From assembly GCA_016874755.1 (NCBI GenBank), contig VGTH01000041.1, positions 1 through 48,946 of the forward strand: DNA of 48,946 nucleotides. The letters run 5' to 3'. The stretch's first letter is position 1; each line of letters begins with the position of its first letter. The notes below the pieces were generated by a model. That model did no database searches and had not been told where the DNA came from. It saw nothing but the letters and a program-made list of their open reading frames with translations. Both the position numbers and the translations under genes were made by a program. Of this stretch, positions 16,447-25,203 are shown piece by piece. Source of the DNA: Deltaproteobacteria bacterium. Lineage in GTDB: Bacteria > Desulfobacterota > Binatia > UBA9968.

Positions 16447-18189
16447 TCAAGATTGGCTGTGGATGACGCGCTGCTGCCTGCGCGCGAAGATCCACAGCGT
16501 CAACACGAGCGGCGACATGACGCAGACCATCATGACTCCGGCCGCACCGGCATCGCCGAGACCGCCGCCGTTCCATTGGCTCCAGATGAAAGTTGACAGC
16601 ACCGGGTTCTTCGGCGAAGCGAGCAGCACGGCCATGGTCAATTCTCTATAGGCCATCAGCGCCATCCAGACCCACGCGTAAACCAACCCCGGGCGCACCA
16701 GCGGAATAATAATCTTGCCCAAAATACGTAGCGCGCGCACGCCGCCCACCTGTGCTGCTTCCTCCAATTCTTTGTGCACCTGGAGCATATTGCTGTTTAA
16801 CAATCTTGTCCCGAAGCTGATCCAGCAGACGACATAAACGATCAGCAGGACGTAGATGGTGCCGTAAATCGGCAGGATGTTTGAAATCAGCAGCGCCAAG
16901 TAAGCGATGGAGAGCGCGAAAAGAATGTTGGGCACCGGGTGCGGCAGGAACGCGATGGCGTCCAAGACAAAGCGGCCGCGCATGCGCGAGCGGGTGACGA
17001 TCCAAGAAATTGCCGCGCTCAAGAGGACCACCAGGGTTGGCACGACGGCCATCAAAAACAGTGTGTTCAGCGCCGACTGAATGACACCGCGATCGACGGC
17101 CAGCTCGGTGTAGCGCGCCAGGGAGACGTTCTCCAAGGCCTGCCACGAGGGTAGCTGCGTGTAAGGAAGGAGTGAGGTCCAAATCATCGCCAAGAGCGGG
17201 AAGACAAAGGCGAGCAGGCTATATAAAAGCAGCGCGCCCCAGCCGGCGATGGACCAGCGGCCCAATTCAATGGGCCGGGTTTGATACGCTTTGCCGGAGA
17301 TCACCTGATAGCGGTGGCTGTGCTTAAGCGCGTAGAAGTAGGGCAGCATGAGAAACAACGAAAAGATGATCATGATCGTGCCGAAGGCGCCGCTGATGCC
17401 ATACTTGGGCAGACCTTCGGTCGGGTTGACGGTGAAATAGAGCGCCGTGCTGAAGGTGAAAATATTGTTGGCCATGCCGATGACCGCAGGAACGTCAAAG
17501 GCGGCGATGGCGATGGTGAAGATCCAAATCACCACCGACACCAGCGCCGGCCAGACCAGCGGCAGTTCTATTCTTAGCAGCGTGCGCAGCCGGCCGACGC
17601 CGTGGACGCTGGAGGCTTCGACCAATGACGGATTCATGCTGCGCAGGGCGGACGAAATCATCGCAAAGGCGACGGGAGTCAGCGTGATGCCTTCGACGAA
17701 ACCGATGCCGGTGAGGCTGGCGATATTTAATGGACTGTTTTGCAACCCGAAAAGTTGCTTCAACCAGAGATTGAAGATGCCGATGCGCGGGTGCAGCAAA
17801 AAGATCCAGCCCATCGCTTTAAGAAACGTCGGGATCAACACGCCCATGCTGAGCAGCGCCACGGCCAGCGATTTGTAGGGCAAGTCGGTGCGCTCGATCA
17901 GCCAAGCAAAGATAAAGCCCAGCGACGCCGAGACCAGGACCGCGGTCAAAGAAATCCAGAGCGTGTTCCACATCACTTTGTAGTGATAGGGATCGGTGAG
18001 CAGGGTGGCGTAGTTCTTAAAAGAGTAAACGGACGCCTGCCCGGGCACGCCTTCGCGTAGGCTCATCCAGATCACAATCAGCAGCAGGCTAAGAATCGCC
18101 AGGGCGGAAAGCGAGGCGACGGCAAAGATAAAGCCTTTGGAAAAGTCGAGACGCGAGGGTGCAACTATTTGGGTAGAAGTTTGCGACAT
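16447..18189 (-). CDS. ABC transporter permease, two fused membrane domains (FbpB/ThiP-like)
   Basis: The protein has about 580 residues and roughly twelve membrane helices in two homologous halves. Each half has an EAA loop for docking the ATPase: EASSVHGVGRLRTLLRIELP and EEAAQVGGVRALRILGKIII. This double-length layout is usual for ferric-iron, thiamine and aminoethylphosphonate importers. ATG 18189 is chosen over a TTG four codons earlier; neither has a clear ribosome site. It is the first gene of the minus-strand operon with the ATPase and Rieske oxygenases. A cognate solute-binding protein is missing from the window. Confidence 0.9.
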   Translation of the reverse strand: MSQTSTQIVAPSRLDFSKGFIFAVASLSALAILSLLLIVIWMSLREGVPGQASVYSFKNYATLLTDPYHYKVMWNTLWISLTAVLVSASLGFIFAWLIERTDLPYKSLAVALLSMGVLIPTFLKAMGWIFLLHPRIGIFNLWLKQLFGLQNSPLNIASLTGIGFVEGITLTPVAFAMISSALRSMNPSLVEASSVHGVGRLRTLLRIELPLVWPALVSVVIWIFTIAIAAFDVPAVIGMANNIFTFSTALYFTVNPTEGLPKYGISGAFGTIMIIFSLFLMLPYFYALKHSHRYQVISGKAYQTRPIELGRWSIAGWGALLLYSLLAFVFPLLAMIWTSLLPYTQLPSWQALENVSLARYTELAVDRGVIQSALNTLFLMAVVPTLVVLLSAAISWIVTRSRMRGRFVLDAIAFLPHPVPNILFALSIAYLALLISNILPIYGTIYVLLIVYVVCWISFGTRLLNSNMLQVHKELEEAAQVGGVRALRILGKIIIPLVRPGLVYAWVWMALMAYRELTMAVLLASPKNPVLSTFIWSQWNGGGLGDAGAAGVMMVCVMSPLVLTLWIFARRQQRVIHSQS

Positions 18190-18307
18190 GGTCAATTTCA
18201 ACAGCGTTGTTTATCATTCTGCTGGGTATTTGCCAACGAGCGCGCGTCCCCGCTTGAATCGTGGGGCGGTTCCGTAACATGATCGTGGCCGGTAAAGGAG
18301 TTGCTGC

Positions 18308-19294
<987 letters not shown>

Positions 19295-19325
19295 AAGTCC
19301 GTTCATCGGTTCAACCGTTCGCCGT

Positions 19326-19349
19326 GGGGGCGACCGGCTGGTCGCCTCC
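19326..19349. repeat. Degenerate copy of the GGGGCGACCGG palindrome
   Basis: GGCGACC and GGTCGCC arms flank a four-base centre. The element ends about 9 bases before the AGGAGG ribosome site of the epimerase gene. It is a diverged member of the family seen at 14105 and 29063. Confidence 0.6.
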
Positions 19350-19371
19350 GAAATCTCAGGAGGGAACACCC

Positions 19372-20283
19372 ATGCGAATCTTAATCACCGGCTGCGGCTT
19401 AATCGGTACTTACACAGCCAAGGAATTAATCGAGCTTGGCGACGAAGTGACCTTCTTCGATCTCCAACCCAATTTGGAATATCTGCGCAAAGTCCTTGGG
19501 CGCGAGCTGCCGATCATCCGCGGCGATATTCGCGAGCTACCGGCGCTGGTGGAAGCGATGCAAACGACGAAACCGGAAGTGGTTTTTCATAGCGCGGGTT
19601 TGCAGGGTAATCGCACGCCGTACTTTGGTTTCCAGGTCAATTTGATCGGCACGCTGAATGCTGCGGAAGCTGTTCGGCTCACCGGTGTGCGCCGGTTGAT
19701 CCACGCCAGCAGCCAGGCGGTTTATGACTTGCGCAACCCGCCAGTACCGATTCATGAAGAAGCGCCGCGCGATGGCGGCGGGCGCGTTTACCAAGGCGGT
19801 AAAGCCGCTTGCGAGGAAGTGCTGACCGCTTATGCAGCGACGTATAAGTTCGAGCTGGCTTTGCCGCGCTTCGCCTCAGTCTACGGCTACGGCCCCTACA
19901 CCGGGGGCGGCAACGTTGGCATGGATATGTACACCATGCTGCAGGCGGCGCTGGCTGGCAAGCCTGCGCCAATGGGGCCGGGCATCGCCGACGCCAACGA
20001 CTTCGTTTATGCCAAAGACATCGCACAGGGACTGCGCTTGATTACACATGCGAAAACATTAACGCATCACGCCTACAATCTCGGCACCGGAGCTGCGCCG
20101 ACGATTGACGATATTCAGCGCAGTCTGCAAAAAATCCTCGGCGACGTGCGCTTCACCCGCGAGCAGCCATCACGGCCGCGCCCGGCTCTGGATATTTCTC
20201 GCGCGCGAAGCGAGTTGGGCTACGAGCCAAAATTCGATGTAGAGGCGGGGTTAAGGGATTTCATCGCCGAAATGCGGCGCTGA
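19372..20283 (+). CDS. NAD(P)-dependent epimerase/dehydratase (extended SDR)
   Basis: ATG 19372 is preceded by AGGAGG 8 bases upstream and begins MRILITGCGLIGTYTAKEL, a Rossmann GxxGxxG nucleotide-binding loop. The active-site YxxxK is YQGGK, and a HSAGLQG-like stretch follows the fourth strand. The length (303 residues) is normal. Such enzymes act on nucleotide sugars or other hydroxyl/keto substrates. An in-frame start 16 codons upstream lies in a repeat and is rejected. The gene may share a transcript with the aldo/keto reductase gene upstream. Substrate unknown. Confidence 0.88.
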   Translation: MRILITGCGLIGTYTAKELIELGDEVTFFDLQPNLEYLRKVLGRELPIIRGDIRELPALVEAMQTTKPEVVFHSAGLQGNRTPYFGFQVNLIGTLNAAEAVRLTGVRRLIHASSQAVYDLRNPPVPIHEEAPRDGGGRVYQGGKAACEEVLTAYAATYKFELALPRFASVYGYGPYTGGGNVGMDMYTMLQAALAGKPAPMGPGIADANDFVYAKDIAQGLRLITHAKTLTHHAYNLGTGAAPTIDDIQRSLQKILGDVRFTREQPSRPRPALDISRARSELGYEPKFDVEAGLRDFIAEMRR

Positions 20284-20315
20284 AAGCGTGGCCCACGTTT
20301 CATGGCTTTCAGCGC
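20277..20315. terminator. Hairpin at the epimerase stop, possible terminator between convergent genes
   Basis: GCGCTGAAAGC at 20277-20287 pairs perfectly over 11 bases with GCTTTCAGCGC at 20305-20315. It spans the epimerase stop codon. No T-run follows, so factor-independent termination is uncertain. Confidence 0.4.
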
Positions 20316-20340
20316 TGCCAAGGGCTAAGGAATGCCGGGG

Positions 20341-20356
20341 GTAGGGGCGACCGGCG
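20341..20356. repeat. Half copy of the GTAGGGGCGACCGG repeat
   Basis: GTAGGGGCGACCGGCG matches one arm of the palindromic family at 14105 and 29063. The second arm is missing. It ends 8 bases before the stop codon of the cupin gene at 20364. Confidence 0.6.
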
Positions 20357-20363
20357 GGCCTTG

Positions 20364-20882
20364 TTACAGCGCCTGCGGCGGCGCCATCACTTCGCCGCAG
20401 TGTTTGCAGGTTCTGAACGCCAAACTTCCGAAAAATTTCACGTAGGCTTTGGACACCGGGTCTTTGGCATAGTCGTCGACCACGAATTGTTCTTCGTGCA
20501 GCAGCGCGTCGCATTTGGGGCAATACCAGTGAAATTTGTCGATCTCGCCGGGGCGGCGTTTTCTTTCCGAGATCAGCGCGAAAGCGTCGGGTGCGAAGCG
20601 GGGTGAGTGGGGTGTGCCCGCCGGCGTGTAAATGATTGCGCCTTCCGGAATCACCGAAACTTCTTCACGACCTTCCGGTGTGCGCGTGTGCAGGCGCATT
20701 TCGCCTTTGATCATCAACATGGTCTCGTCGCTCGGGTTGACGTGAAACTCGCTGCGGTATTCTCTGCCGCGGGCGACGAAGGCCAGCGTATCGTCGTGCT
20801 GCCAGAGGACGCTGACGCGCATGCCGGTGGCGGCGAGCTTTTGGCCTTCGGCGAGGAGATCGACGATGGGCATTTGCGACAT
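20364..20882 (-). CDS. Cupin dioxygenase-like protein resembling 3-hydroxyanthranilate 3,4-dioxygenase
   Basis: ATG 20882 has GGAGGAA about 8-9 bases upstream and is preferred over in-frame starts further out. The 172-residue protein has cupin metal-site residues (EFHVNPSDETMLMIKGEM, GTPHSP). Its C-terminal part has two CxxC pairs (CPKC and CKHC), which form the rubredoxin-like iron site seen in bacterial 3-hydroxyanthranilate 3,4-dioxygenases. That enzyme opens the ring of 3-hydroxyanthranilate to aminocarboxymuconate semialdehyde. An ACMSD-like amidohydrolase, the next enzyme in that pathway, is encoded three genes upstream on the same strand. The substrate could be another aminophenol. Confidence 0.75.
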   Translation of the reverse strand: MSQMPIVDLLAEGQKLAATGMRVSVLWQHDDTLAFVARGREYRSEFHVNPSDETMLMIKGEMRLHTRTPEGREEVSVIPEGAIIYTPAGTPHSPRFAPDAFALISERKRRPGEIDKFHWYCPKCDALLHEEQFVVDDYAKDPVSKAYVKFFGSLAFRTCKHCGEVMAPPQAL

Positions 20883-21061
20883 GACTGGGTTCCTCCGACT
20901 ATTTTTATAGCGCAAATTCGGATTGTTGATGGGATCGTCCGTTCCGATGATTGGCATCGCTTGGACTTTTGCGGTGTGCAGCGTGGTTTGCGCGCTGGCT
21001 GGCATAGCGCTGCGGATTGTGAACCGAGCGCGTCGGGCTGCGGGCTGGAACCGGGCCGTTC

Positions 21062-21134
21062 AAGGTTCAAAGTTCAACGTCAGACCCGCTGCGGTTTATC
21101 GAACCGAGCCTCTAACGTTGAACTTTTGAACCTT
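21062..21134. repeat. Inverted repeat of the GGTTCAAAGTTCAA type
   Basis: AAGGTTCAAAGTTCAACGT at 21062-21080 is complementary, with one bulged base, to 21115-21134. It sits in the 272-base spacer between the two cupin genes, which holds no gene. Related single arms lie at 21912-21941 and around 22935-23030. Confidence 0.75.
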
Positions 21135-21154
21135 AAATCTTTGAACCGTCGCCG

Positions 21155-21541
21155 CTAGGCGACAACGGGCTGCTTCATCGGCGTATGGCTCGGGATCTTC
21201 GGCACCCGCGTGCGCGGCTTACCATCGACGTGGCTGTTGCCCGCGCCAAGCAGTAACATTCTACCCGGGCCGGGGTTGCACAGCTGATACGGCTCGCCGG
21301 ATTTGAGCAGCACGGTGTCGAACTGCTTTAAGTCAAATTCCTTTAGTGGCGTGCGCACGACGCAGCGGCCTTCGAGGACCATGAAGATATGGTCGTCGTT
21401 GTCATGGTAGTGCATGTCGTCTTGCTGGTTTGGCTCGCAGTTGATTGCCCAGTAGTAGGCCAAATCGGTGCGCCACAGCTGAAGATGATTGATCTCCGGA
21501 TGGGCGTCGGCTTCTTTGATCGGGTTTTTCATCTCAACCAT
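21155..21541 (-). CDS. Small cupin-domain protein
   Basis: The 128-residue product is a single cupin barrel. Metal-ligand-like motif 1 is DMHYHDNDDHIFMVLEGRC and the second motif region is YQLCNPGPGRMLLLGAGNSH. AGGAGG lies 8 bases before ATG 21541. Small cupins in degradative operons can be dioxygenases, isomerases or binding proteins. The position between an HAO-like cupin and a CDGSH iron-sulfur protein suggests a role in the same aromatic or heterocyclic pathway (inference). No more precise function can be assigned. Confidence 0.75.
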   Translation of the reverse strand: MVEMKNPIKEADAHPEINHLQLWRTDLAYYWAINCEPNQQDDMHYHDNDDHIFMVLEGRCVVRTPLKEFDLKQFDTVLLKSGEPYQLCNPGPGRMLLLGAGNSHVDGKPRTRVPKIPSHTPMKQPVVA

Positions 21542-21616
21542 AAATAACCTCCTAAAAAATTGTTCAAGCCGTTCAAATCGTCTTGGAATTCGGGCGAATG
21601 GCTGCTCGCCTCTAGC

Positions 21617-21892
21617 TTAGCCGTGATTGCGCGGCGGCCGCTCTTTGGGTTTGACCAATCGGCCATGGGTGCCGTCGCAGTAAGGATGAAATTTTGAGCG
21701 CCAGCAGCGGCAGATGGCGATGGTCTCGGGCTGTTTTAGCTCCAAGATTGCCGGCTCGATATTTGTTCCTTCATGCGAGCCATCGCAGAACGGCAAATTT
21801 TTACTCTTGGTGCAGCGACAGTAGGCCACGCTCTTCGATACTTGTTTGACGATCGTCGGTTCGATCAAGTCGTCGTAGGATAGTCCGGCCAT
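21617..21892 (-). CDS. Double CDGSH iron-sulfur domain protein
   Basis: Two CDGSH [2Fe-2S] motifs are present: CRCTKSKNLPFCDGSH and CRCWRSKFHPYCDGTH. Each has the three-Cys one-His ligand set. Proteins of this mitoNEET-like group carry labile iron-sulfur clusters and serve in electron or cluster transfer. ATG 21892 is chosen because GGAGG lies 4 bases upstream; an ATG eight codons earlier has none. In this operon it could supply electrons to a non-heme iron oxygenase, because no classical ferredoxin is encoded in the window (inference). Confidence 0.9.
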   Translation of the reverse strand: MAGLSYDDLIEPTIVKQVSKSVAYCRCTKSKNLPFCDGSHEGTNIEPAILELKQPETIAICRCWRSKFHPYCDGTHGRLVKPKERPPRNHG

Positions 21893-21986
21893 CGGTCCTC
21901 CAGTATATTCATTCAAGGTTCAAGGTTCAAAGTTCAAAGGTTTTCGCTCGGTTTAGCCGTTCGGTTCTTTCCGTGGTCGGTGAACG

Positions 21987-22916
21987 TTATGCGCGATCGA
22001 GCAGTCTCAGCGCGTTGCGGCTGAAGATATCCGCTCGCTCGTCGTCGGTCAATGGAAACTCTTCAAGGATCTGCTTTGCCCGCGGCAGCAGTGGCAAGAG
22101 CGGCGGCGCGTCGCTGCCGAAGAGCAATTTCTTCGCGCCGACCGTCTGGTAGGCGCAGGTGAGCGCCGGCGGGTGGTAGCAGACGGTGTCCATGTGAATC
22201 TCGCGCAGGTAGTCGCTGGGTTTTTTGGTGATCAGCATCGGTTCATAGGAACCCAGGCCCGAGGCTTTATCGCCCAGCTCGTACGCGTAATCCATTCGGC
22301 CAATGACTTCGCAGATGCCGCCGCCCAGGTGACAGCCGACAAATTTCAATCTCTTGTGGCGCTCGAAGACGCCGCGCACAATCATCCTGGAAATCGCCAG
22401 ACATTCGTCAAACGGCCGGCCGACGCTGGAGGCCAGGCGATAATCGCGCATGCGCTCTTCACCGAAGCCCACCGATGGCGCGTGCATCATCATCGGCACG
22501 CCGAGGCTTTCGACCATCTCGAAAAATCCTTGGGCCTCGTCATCGTCAGGGTAAGCGCCTTGATGGCTGGAGTTGATCAGCACGCCGTTGAGCTTGTACT
22601 CGCGAATGCCGCGCTCCAGCTCCTTCAAGAACGGCGCGCCGCCGCAGGGCAGGCTGCTGGTGAAGACGATCACGCGTTCTTTGTATGTTTGCTGAATCTC
22701 GGCGCCGTATTCGTTCCAGCGGCGGATGAAGGCGAGGGATTCGCCGGCGGTTTTGTCTCTGAGGTAGTGAATCGTGTTGCTGACCACGCAGCGCTCGATG
22801 CCGACTTTTTCATGGGCTTCGAGCAGATTTTCGATGGTCAGCGGCGCAGCGCCGCCCCAGCGGCGCTCGCGCGCTAGTTCGGGTGGATAGACGTGGGCGT
22901 GCCAATCGATGATCAT
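21987..22916 (-). CDS. Amidohydrolase of the ACMSD-like family
   Basis: This 309-residue TIM-barrel metallohydrolase has metal ligands WHAHVYP (residues 6 and 8), a mid-barrel histidine in MMMHAPS, CHLGGG and the terminal aspartate in FGSDAPP. The pattern matches amidohydrolase family 2, which includes aminocarboxymuconate-semialdehyde decarboxylase and related decarboxylases of aromatic acids. It lies in the same minus-strand run as an HAO-like cupin, which would make the ACMSD substrate. Several other substrates (2,6-dihydroxybenzoate, 5-carboxyvanillate types) are equally possible. The final residues NALRLLDRA are typical for the family. Confidence 0.85.
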   Translation of the reverse strand: MIIDWHAHVYPPELARERRWGGAAPLTIENLLEAHEKVGIERCVVSNTIHYLRDKTAGESLAFIRRWNEYGAEIQQTYKERVIVFTSSLPCGGAPFLKELERGIREYKLNGVLINSSHQGAYPDDDEAQGFFEMVESLGVPMMMHAPSVGFGEERMRDYRLASSVGRPFDECLAISRMIVRGVFERHKRLKFVGCHLGGGICEVIGRMDYAYELGDKASGLGSYEPMLITKKPSDYLREIHMDTVCYHPPALTCAYQTVGAKKLLFGSDAPPLLPLLPRAKQILEEFPLTDDERADIFSRNALRLLDRA

Positions 22917-22934
22917 TTTTAACTCCAGCGGATG

Positions 22935-23096
22935 TTCGAACCGTTCAACTGCTGCGCTCCGTTCCCTTCGGCAAGCTCAGGGCCTGAGTCCATCGAAGGC
23001 AAGCCGTTCGAATCGTTGCACAGGTTCAAAGCGCAGCGCCGCATTCCGGGCTATACCGAGTCATTTCCCCCGCCTCGCCCGAAACGAGGGCGATCC
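22935..23096. repeat. Nested repeat region upstream of the ACMSD-like gene
   Basis: An outer inverted pair (TTCGAACCGTTCAACTGCTG near 22935 and GTTGCACAGGTTCAAAGCG near 23015) encloses an inner element. The inner element at 22964-22998 has CCTTCGGCAAGCTCAGGG and CCTGAGTCCATCGAAGG arms. A further GC-rich hairpin (GCCTCGCCCGAAACGAGGGC) lies at 23074-23093. No coding potential is seen in the 195-base gap. Confidence 0.65.
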
Positions 23097-23111
23097 CTGA
23101 TTATACTTACG

Positions 23112-24134
23112 TCATCTTCCTTTTATCCCCAGCTCTGTCTGTGCTTCGCGCAGAAATTTCAGCTCGGCGACTTCATTCGGCGCCACCTCGCGCGCGACCT
23201 TGGCGCTTTTTCTTGCCTGTTCGATAACCAACCTCAGACCGTCTTCCGGTACGGCACCGTCGGCGTTGAACAGATTTCTGATCGCGTCGTAGGACGCGTA
23301 GGCGAAATCGCTTTCGACCTTACCCCAGGCCATCAGGGTTCGCGCGGACTCGTCGCGGTTGTCGCGAATGAAGCGATTGGCGCGGATGGTTGCTTTGAGC
23401 ACGCGGCGAATTTCGTCCGGTTTTTCTTTGATCTTGCGCAGGTGCGAGCCCATGCCGAGGTAAGGAAAGCTGAAAAGCTCGTAAGCGCGCGCGAGCACGC
23501 GGTAACCTTGCTTCTCCATCTGCGTGTCCGCCGGCGGCGACATCACCACGACGTCGACGACGCGCTGCTTGAGCGCAGTCAGCCGCGCCGCATCGGAACC
23601 CAGGGCCAGCACTTTGATATCTTTTTCAGGGTCGAGGCCCGACTGGCGAATCATCATGCGCGCTGCGGTGTCGGGCGTGGCACCATAGGTGCTGACGCCG
23701 AGAGTCTTGCCTTTAAGGTCTTTGATCGTTTTCAATTCCGGCTGAGCGATCAGCGTCACCGGCCAGTTGTCGAGAAAACCCGCGACGATGCGAATCGGCA
23801 AACCGGCGATGGCGCCGCCGACCACCGCGCCAAAAAGCTGGCAGTAATCGACATCGCCGGTCGCCAACGCGGTGATGGCGACGTTGGGATTCATGCGGAT
23901 AATTTCCGCGTCAAGATTTTCTTCTCGGAGAAAGCCGCGCCGCTGCGCCATGTGCGAAGTGAGGTTGGGCATGTTGGGGTTCGACACGGCGATGCGGATG
24001 CGATCCGCGGCGCCAGCGCCCTGCACCACCCCAGCGTGTGCCGATAACATGAAGATGAGTGCGACGACGCAGAAGGATGAATGATGAAAGCGGAAAGCGG
24101 AAACGAGCCGGTTATGCGAGTGGAGTTTCATCAT
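23112..24134 (-). CDS. ABC transporter solute-binding protein, NMT1/THI5-like (SsuA/TauA type)
   Basis: The 340-residue exported protein has a signal region (VVALIFMLSAHAG). The type 2 periplasmic binding fold follows: IRIAVSNPNMPNLTSHMA, RRGFLREENLDAEII, ALATGDVDYCQLFGAVVGGA, LIAQPELKTIKDLKGKTLGV. Such proteins deliver sulfonates, nitrate-like ions, pyrimidine precursors or aromatics to an ABC importer. No permease or ATPase gene lies beside it. The Fbp-like transporter at 15-18 kb belongs to another class, so they are unlikely partners. The first 15 or so codons lie inside an inverted repeat (24077-24138), so the N-terminus may have been remodelled. Confidence 0.85.
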   Translation of the reverse strand: MMKLHSHNRLVSAFRFHHSSFCVVALIFMLSAHAGVVQGAGAADRIRIAVSNPNMPNLTSHMAQRRGFLREENLDAEIIRMNPNVAITALATGDVDYCQLFGAVVGGAIAGLPIRIVAGFLDNWPVTLIAQPELKTIKDLKGKTLGVSTYGATPDTAARMMIRQSGLDPEKDIKVLALGSDAARLTALKQRVVDVVVMSPPADTQMEKQGYRVLARAYELFSFPYLGMGSHLRKIKEKPDEIRRVLKATIRANRFIRDNRDESARTLMAWGKVESDFAYASYDAIRNLFNADGAVPEDGLRLVIEQARKSAKVAREVAPNEVAELKFLREAQTELGIKGR

Positions 24135-24138
24135 TCAT
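24077..24138. repeat. Inverted repeat overlapping the start of the binding-protein gene
   Basis: ATGAATGATGAAA at 24077-24089 pairs perfectly over 13 bases with 24126-24138. The element includes AAAGCGGAAAGCGGAAAC, also found in the loops at 25.1 and 26.1 kb. It covers the ATG at 24132-24134 and the first codons of the binding protein. Confidence 0.75.
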
Positions 24139-24184
24139 TCCGCTTTCAACCTTTTCGCCGAGGATCATGCCACGAAGCAGGTCC

Positions 24185-25075
24185 TCATGCGAACCCATAC
24201 AAAGTCGCTGGATTGTCGACCAGGATTTTCTTGCGAACCGACTCTTCAGGAGCAAACAGCGCGAGCAAGTCGACCAGGTCGCCGTCGTTGGGCGTATGTC
24301 CTGGCAAGAAATTGTTCGAGTGCGGCCAGTCGGTGCCCCAGATCACTCTGTCCGGCGCCGCGGCGATCACCGCCTGCGCATAGGGGATCACTTCGACAAA
24401 CGGCAGACCATGATAGGAATGCACCATGGTTTCGCAAATCTTGTCCGCGCCGCTGACCTTGGTCCAGACATGTTTCACCTTCATTAAGTCGAGCAGGAGC
24501 TGAAAGCCCGCTTGCCGCAAACCCTCGGCAGGTTTGACCCGCGCGATGTGATCGATGATCACCGGCACGGGGCAATTGCGAATGCGCTTTTCCTGCTCCG
24601 TCAAGTTTTTCATGTCGATGTGCAGATCGAGCGACCACTTGAGGTCGACGATGTTGTCAATGCAGCGATCGAGCACGCCCAGCTTGACGTTGCCGCGCGG
24701 CCGGTCGAGCAGATTAAAACGCACGCCGCGGATGCCGGCGTCGTTCAACCGGCGCAGTTCGTCTTTCGGCGTTTGGTCATCGATGCGTCCGACACCGCGA
24801 AATCTGCCTCGCGAATTTTTAATCGCATCCAGCGTCGCCGAGTTGTCCAAGCCGTGCACGCTCGGCTGCACGACCACGGCGCGTTCGACGCCGATGACCG
24901 CGAGCATTTTTTGATAGTGCTCCAGCGGCGCCGCCGGCGGCGTATACTCGTGAGTTGAAACAAATGGAAAAACTTCCGGCGGCCCGAAAACGTGGAAATG
25001 GGTGTCGCACGAATTCGCCGGCGGCGTGAAGTGCGGCTTGCGTGTGTTGGGATCGGGCGGATAGCAGTAGGGCAT
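24185..25075 (-). CDS. Amidohydrolase resembling 2-pyrone-4,6-dicarboxylate hydrolase
   Basis: The protein has 296 residues. Its metal-binding start is CDTHFHVFGP. VVVQPSVHG, GVRFNLLDRPRG, VIIDHIARVKP and WGTDWPHSN follow, the standard order of the LigI-like branch of amidohydrolase family 2. LigI opens the pyrone ring in protocatechuate meta-cleavage, and other members hydrolyse lactones. AAGGAG lies 7 bases before ATG 25075. It stands between tandem alpha/beta hydrolase genes and the binding-protein gene on the minus strand, each separated by an inverted repeat. Substrate is inferred only to the level of a cyclic ester or carboxylate. Confidence 0.85.
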   Translation of the reverse strand: MPYCYPPDPNTRKPHFTPPANSCDTHFHVFGPPEVFPFVSTHEYTPPAAPLEHYQKMLAVIGVERAVVVQPSVHGLDNSATLDAIKNSRGRFRGVGRIDDQTPKDELRRLNDAGIRGVRFNLLDRPRGNVKLGVLDRCIDNIVDLKWSLDLHIDMKNLTEQEKRIRNCPVPVIIDHIARVKPAEGLRQAGFQLLLDLMKVKHVWTKVSGADKICETMVHSYHGLPFVEVIPYAQAVIAAAPDRVIWGTDWPHSNNFLPGHTPNDGDLVDLLALFAPEESVRKKILVDNPATLYGFA

Positions 25076-25094
25076 TGGGGCTCCTTAGATGCTC

Positions 25095-25203
25095 GTGAGG
25101 GGTAAGGGGTGAAGGGCAAGGCGTTTCGGACGAATGCGGAAACCGGAAAGGCGGAAAGCGCAAACGTCGAACACGCCTTACCCCTTCACCCCTTACCCTT
25201 CAC
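25095..25203. repeat. Long inverted repeat of the GTGAGGGGTAAGG type at a gene 3' end
   Basis: A 30-base arm at 25095-25124 (starting GTGAGGGGTAAGGGGTGAAG) is almost perfectly complementary to 25173-25203. The loop of about 48 bases contains CGGAAACCGGAAAGGCGGAA. The right arm overlaps the stop and last codons of the alpha/beta hydrolase ending at 25200. A sister element is at 26050-26147. Confidence 0.85.

Noticed and set aside
22996-23030. tRNA T-arm-like sequence CCGTTCGAATCG
   Set aside because: No acceptor or anticodon stem can be formed around it; it belongs to the GTTCGAA repeat family.
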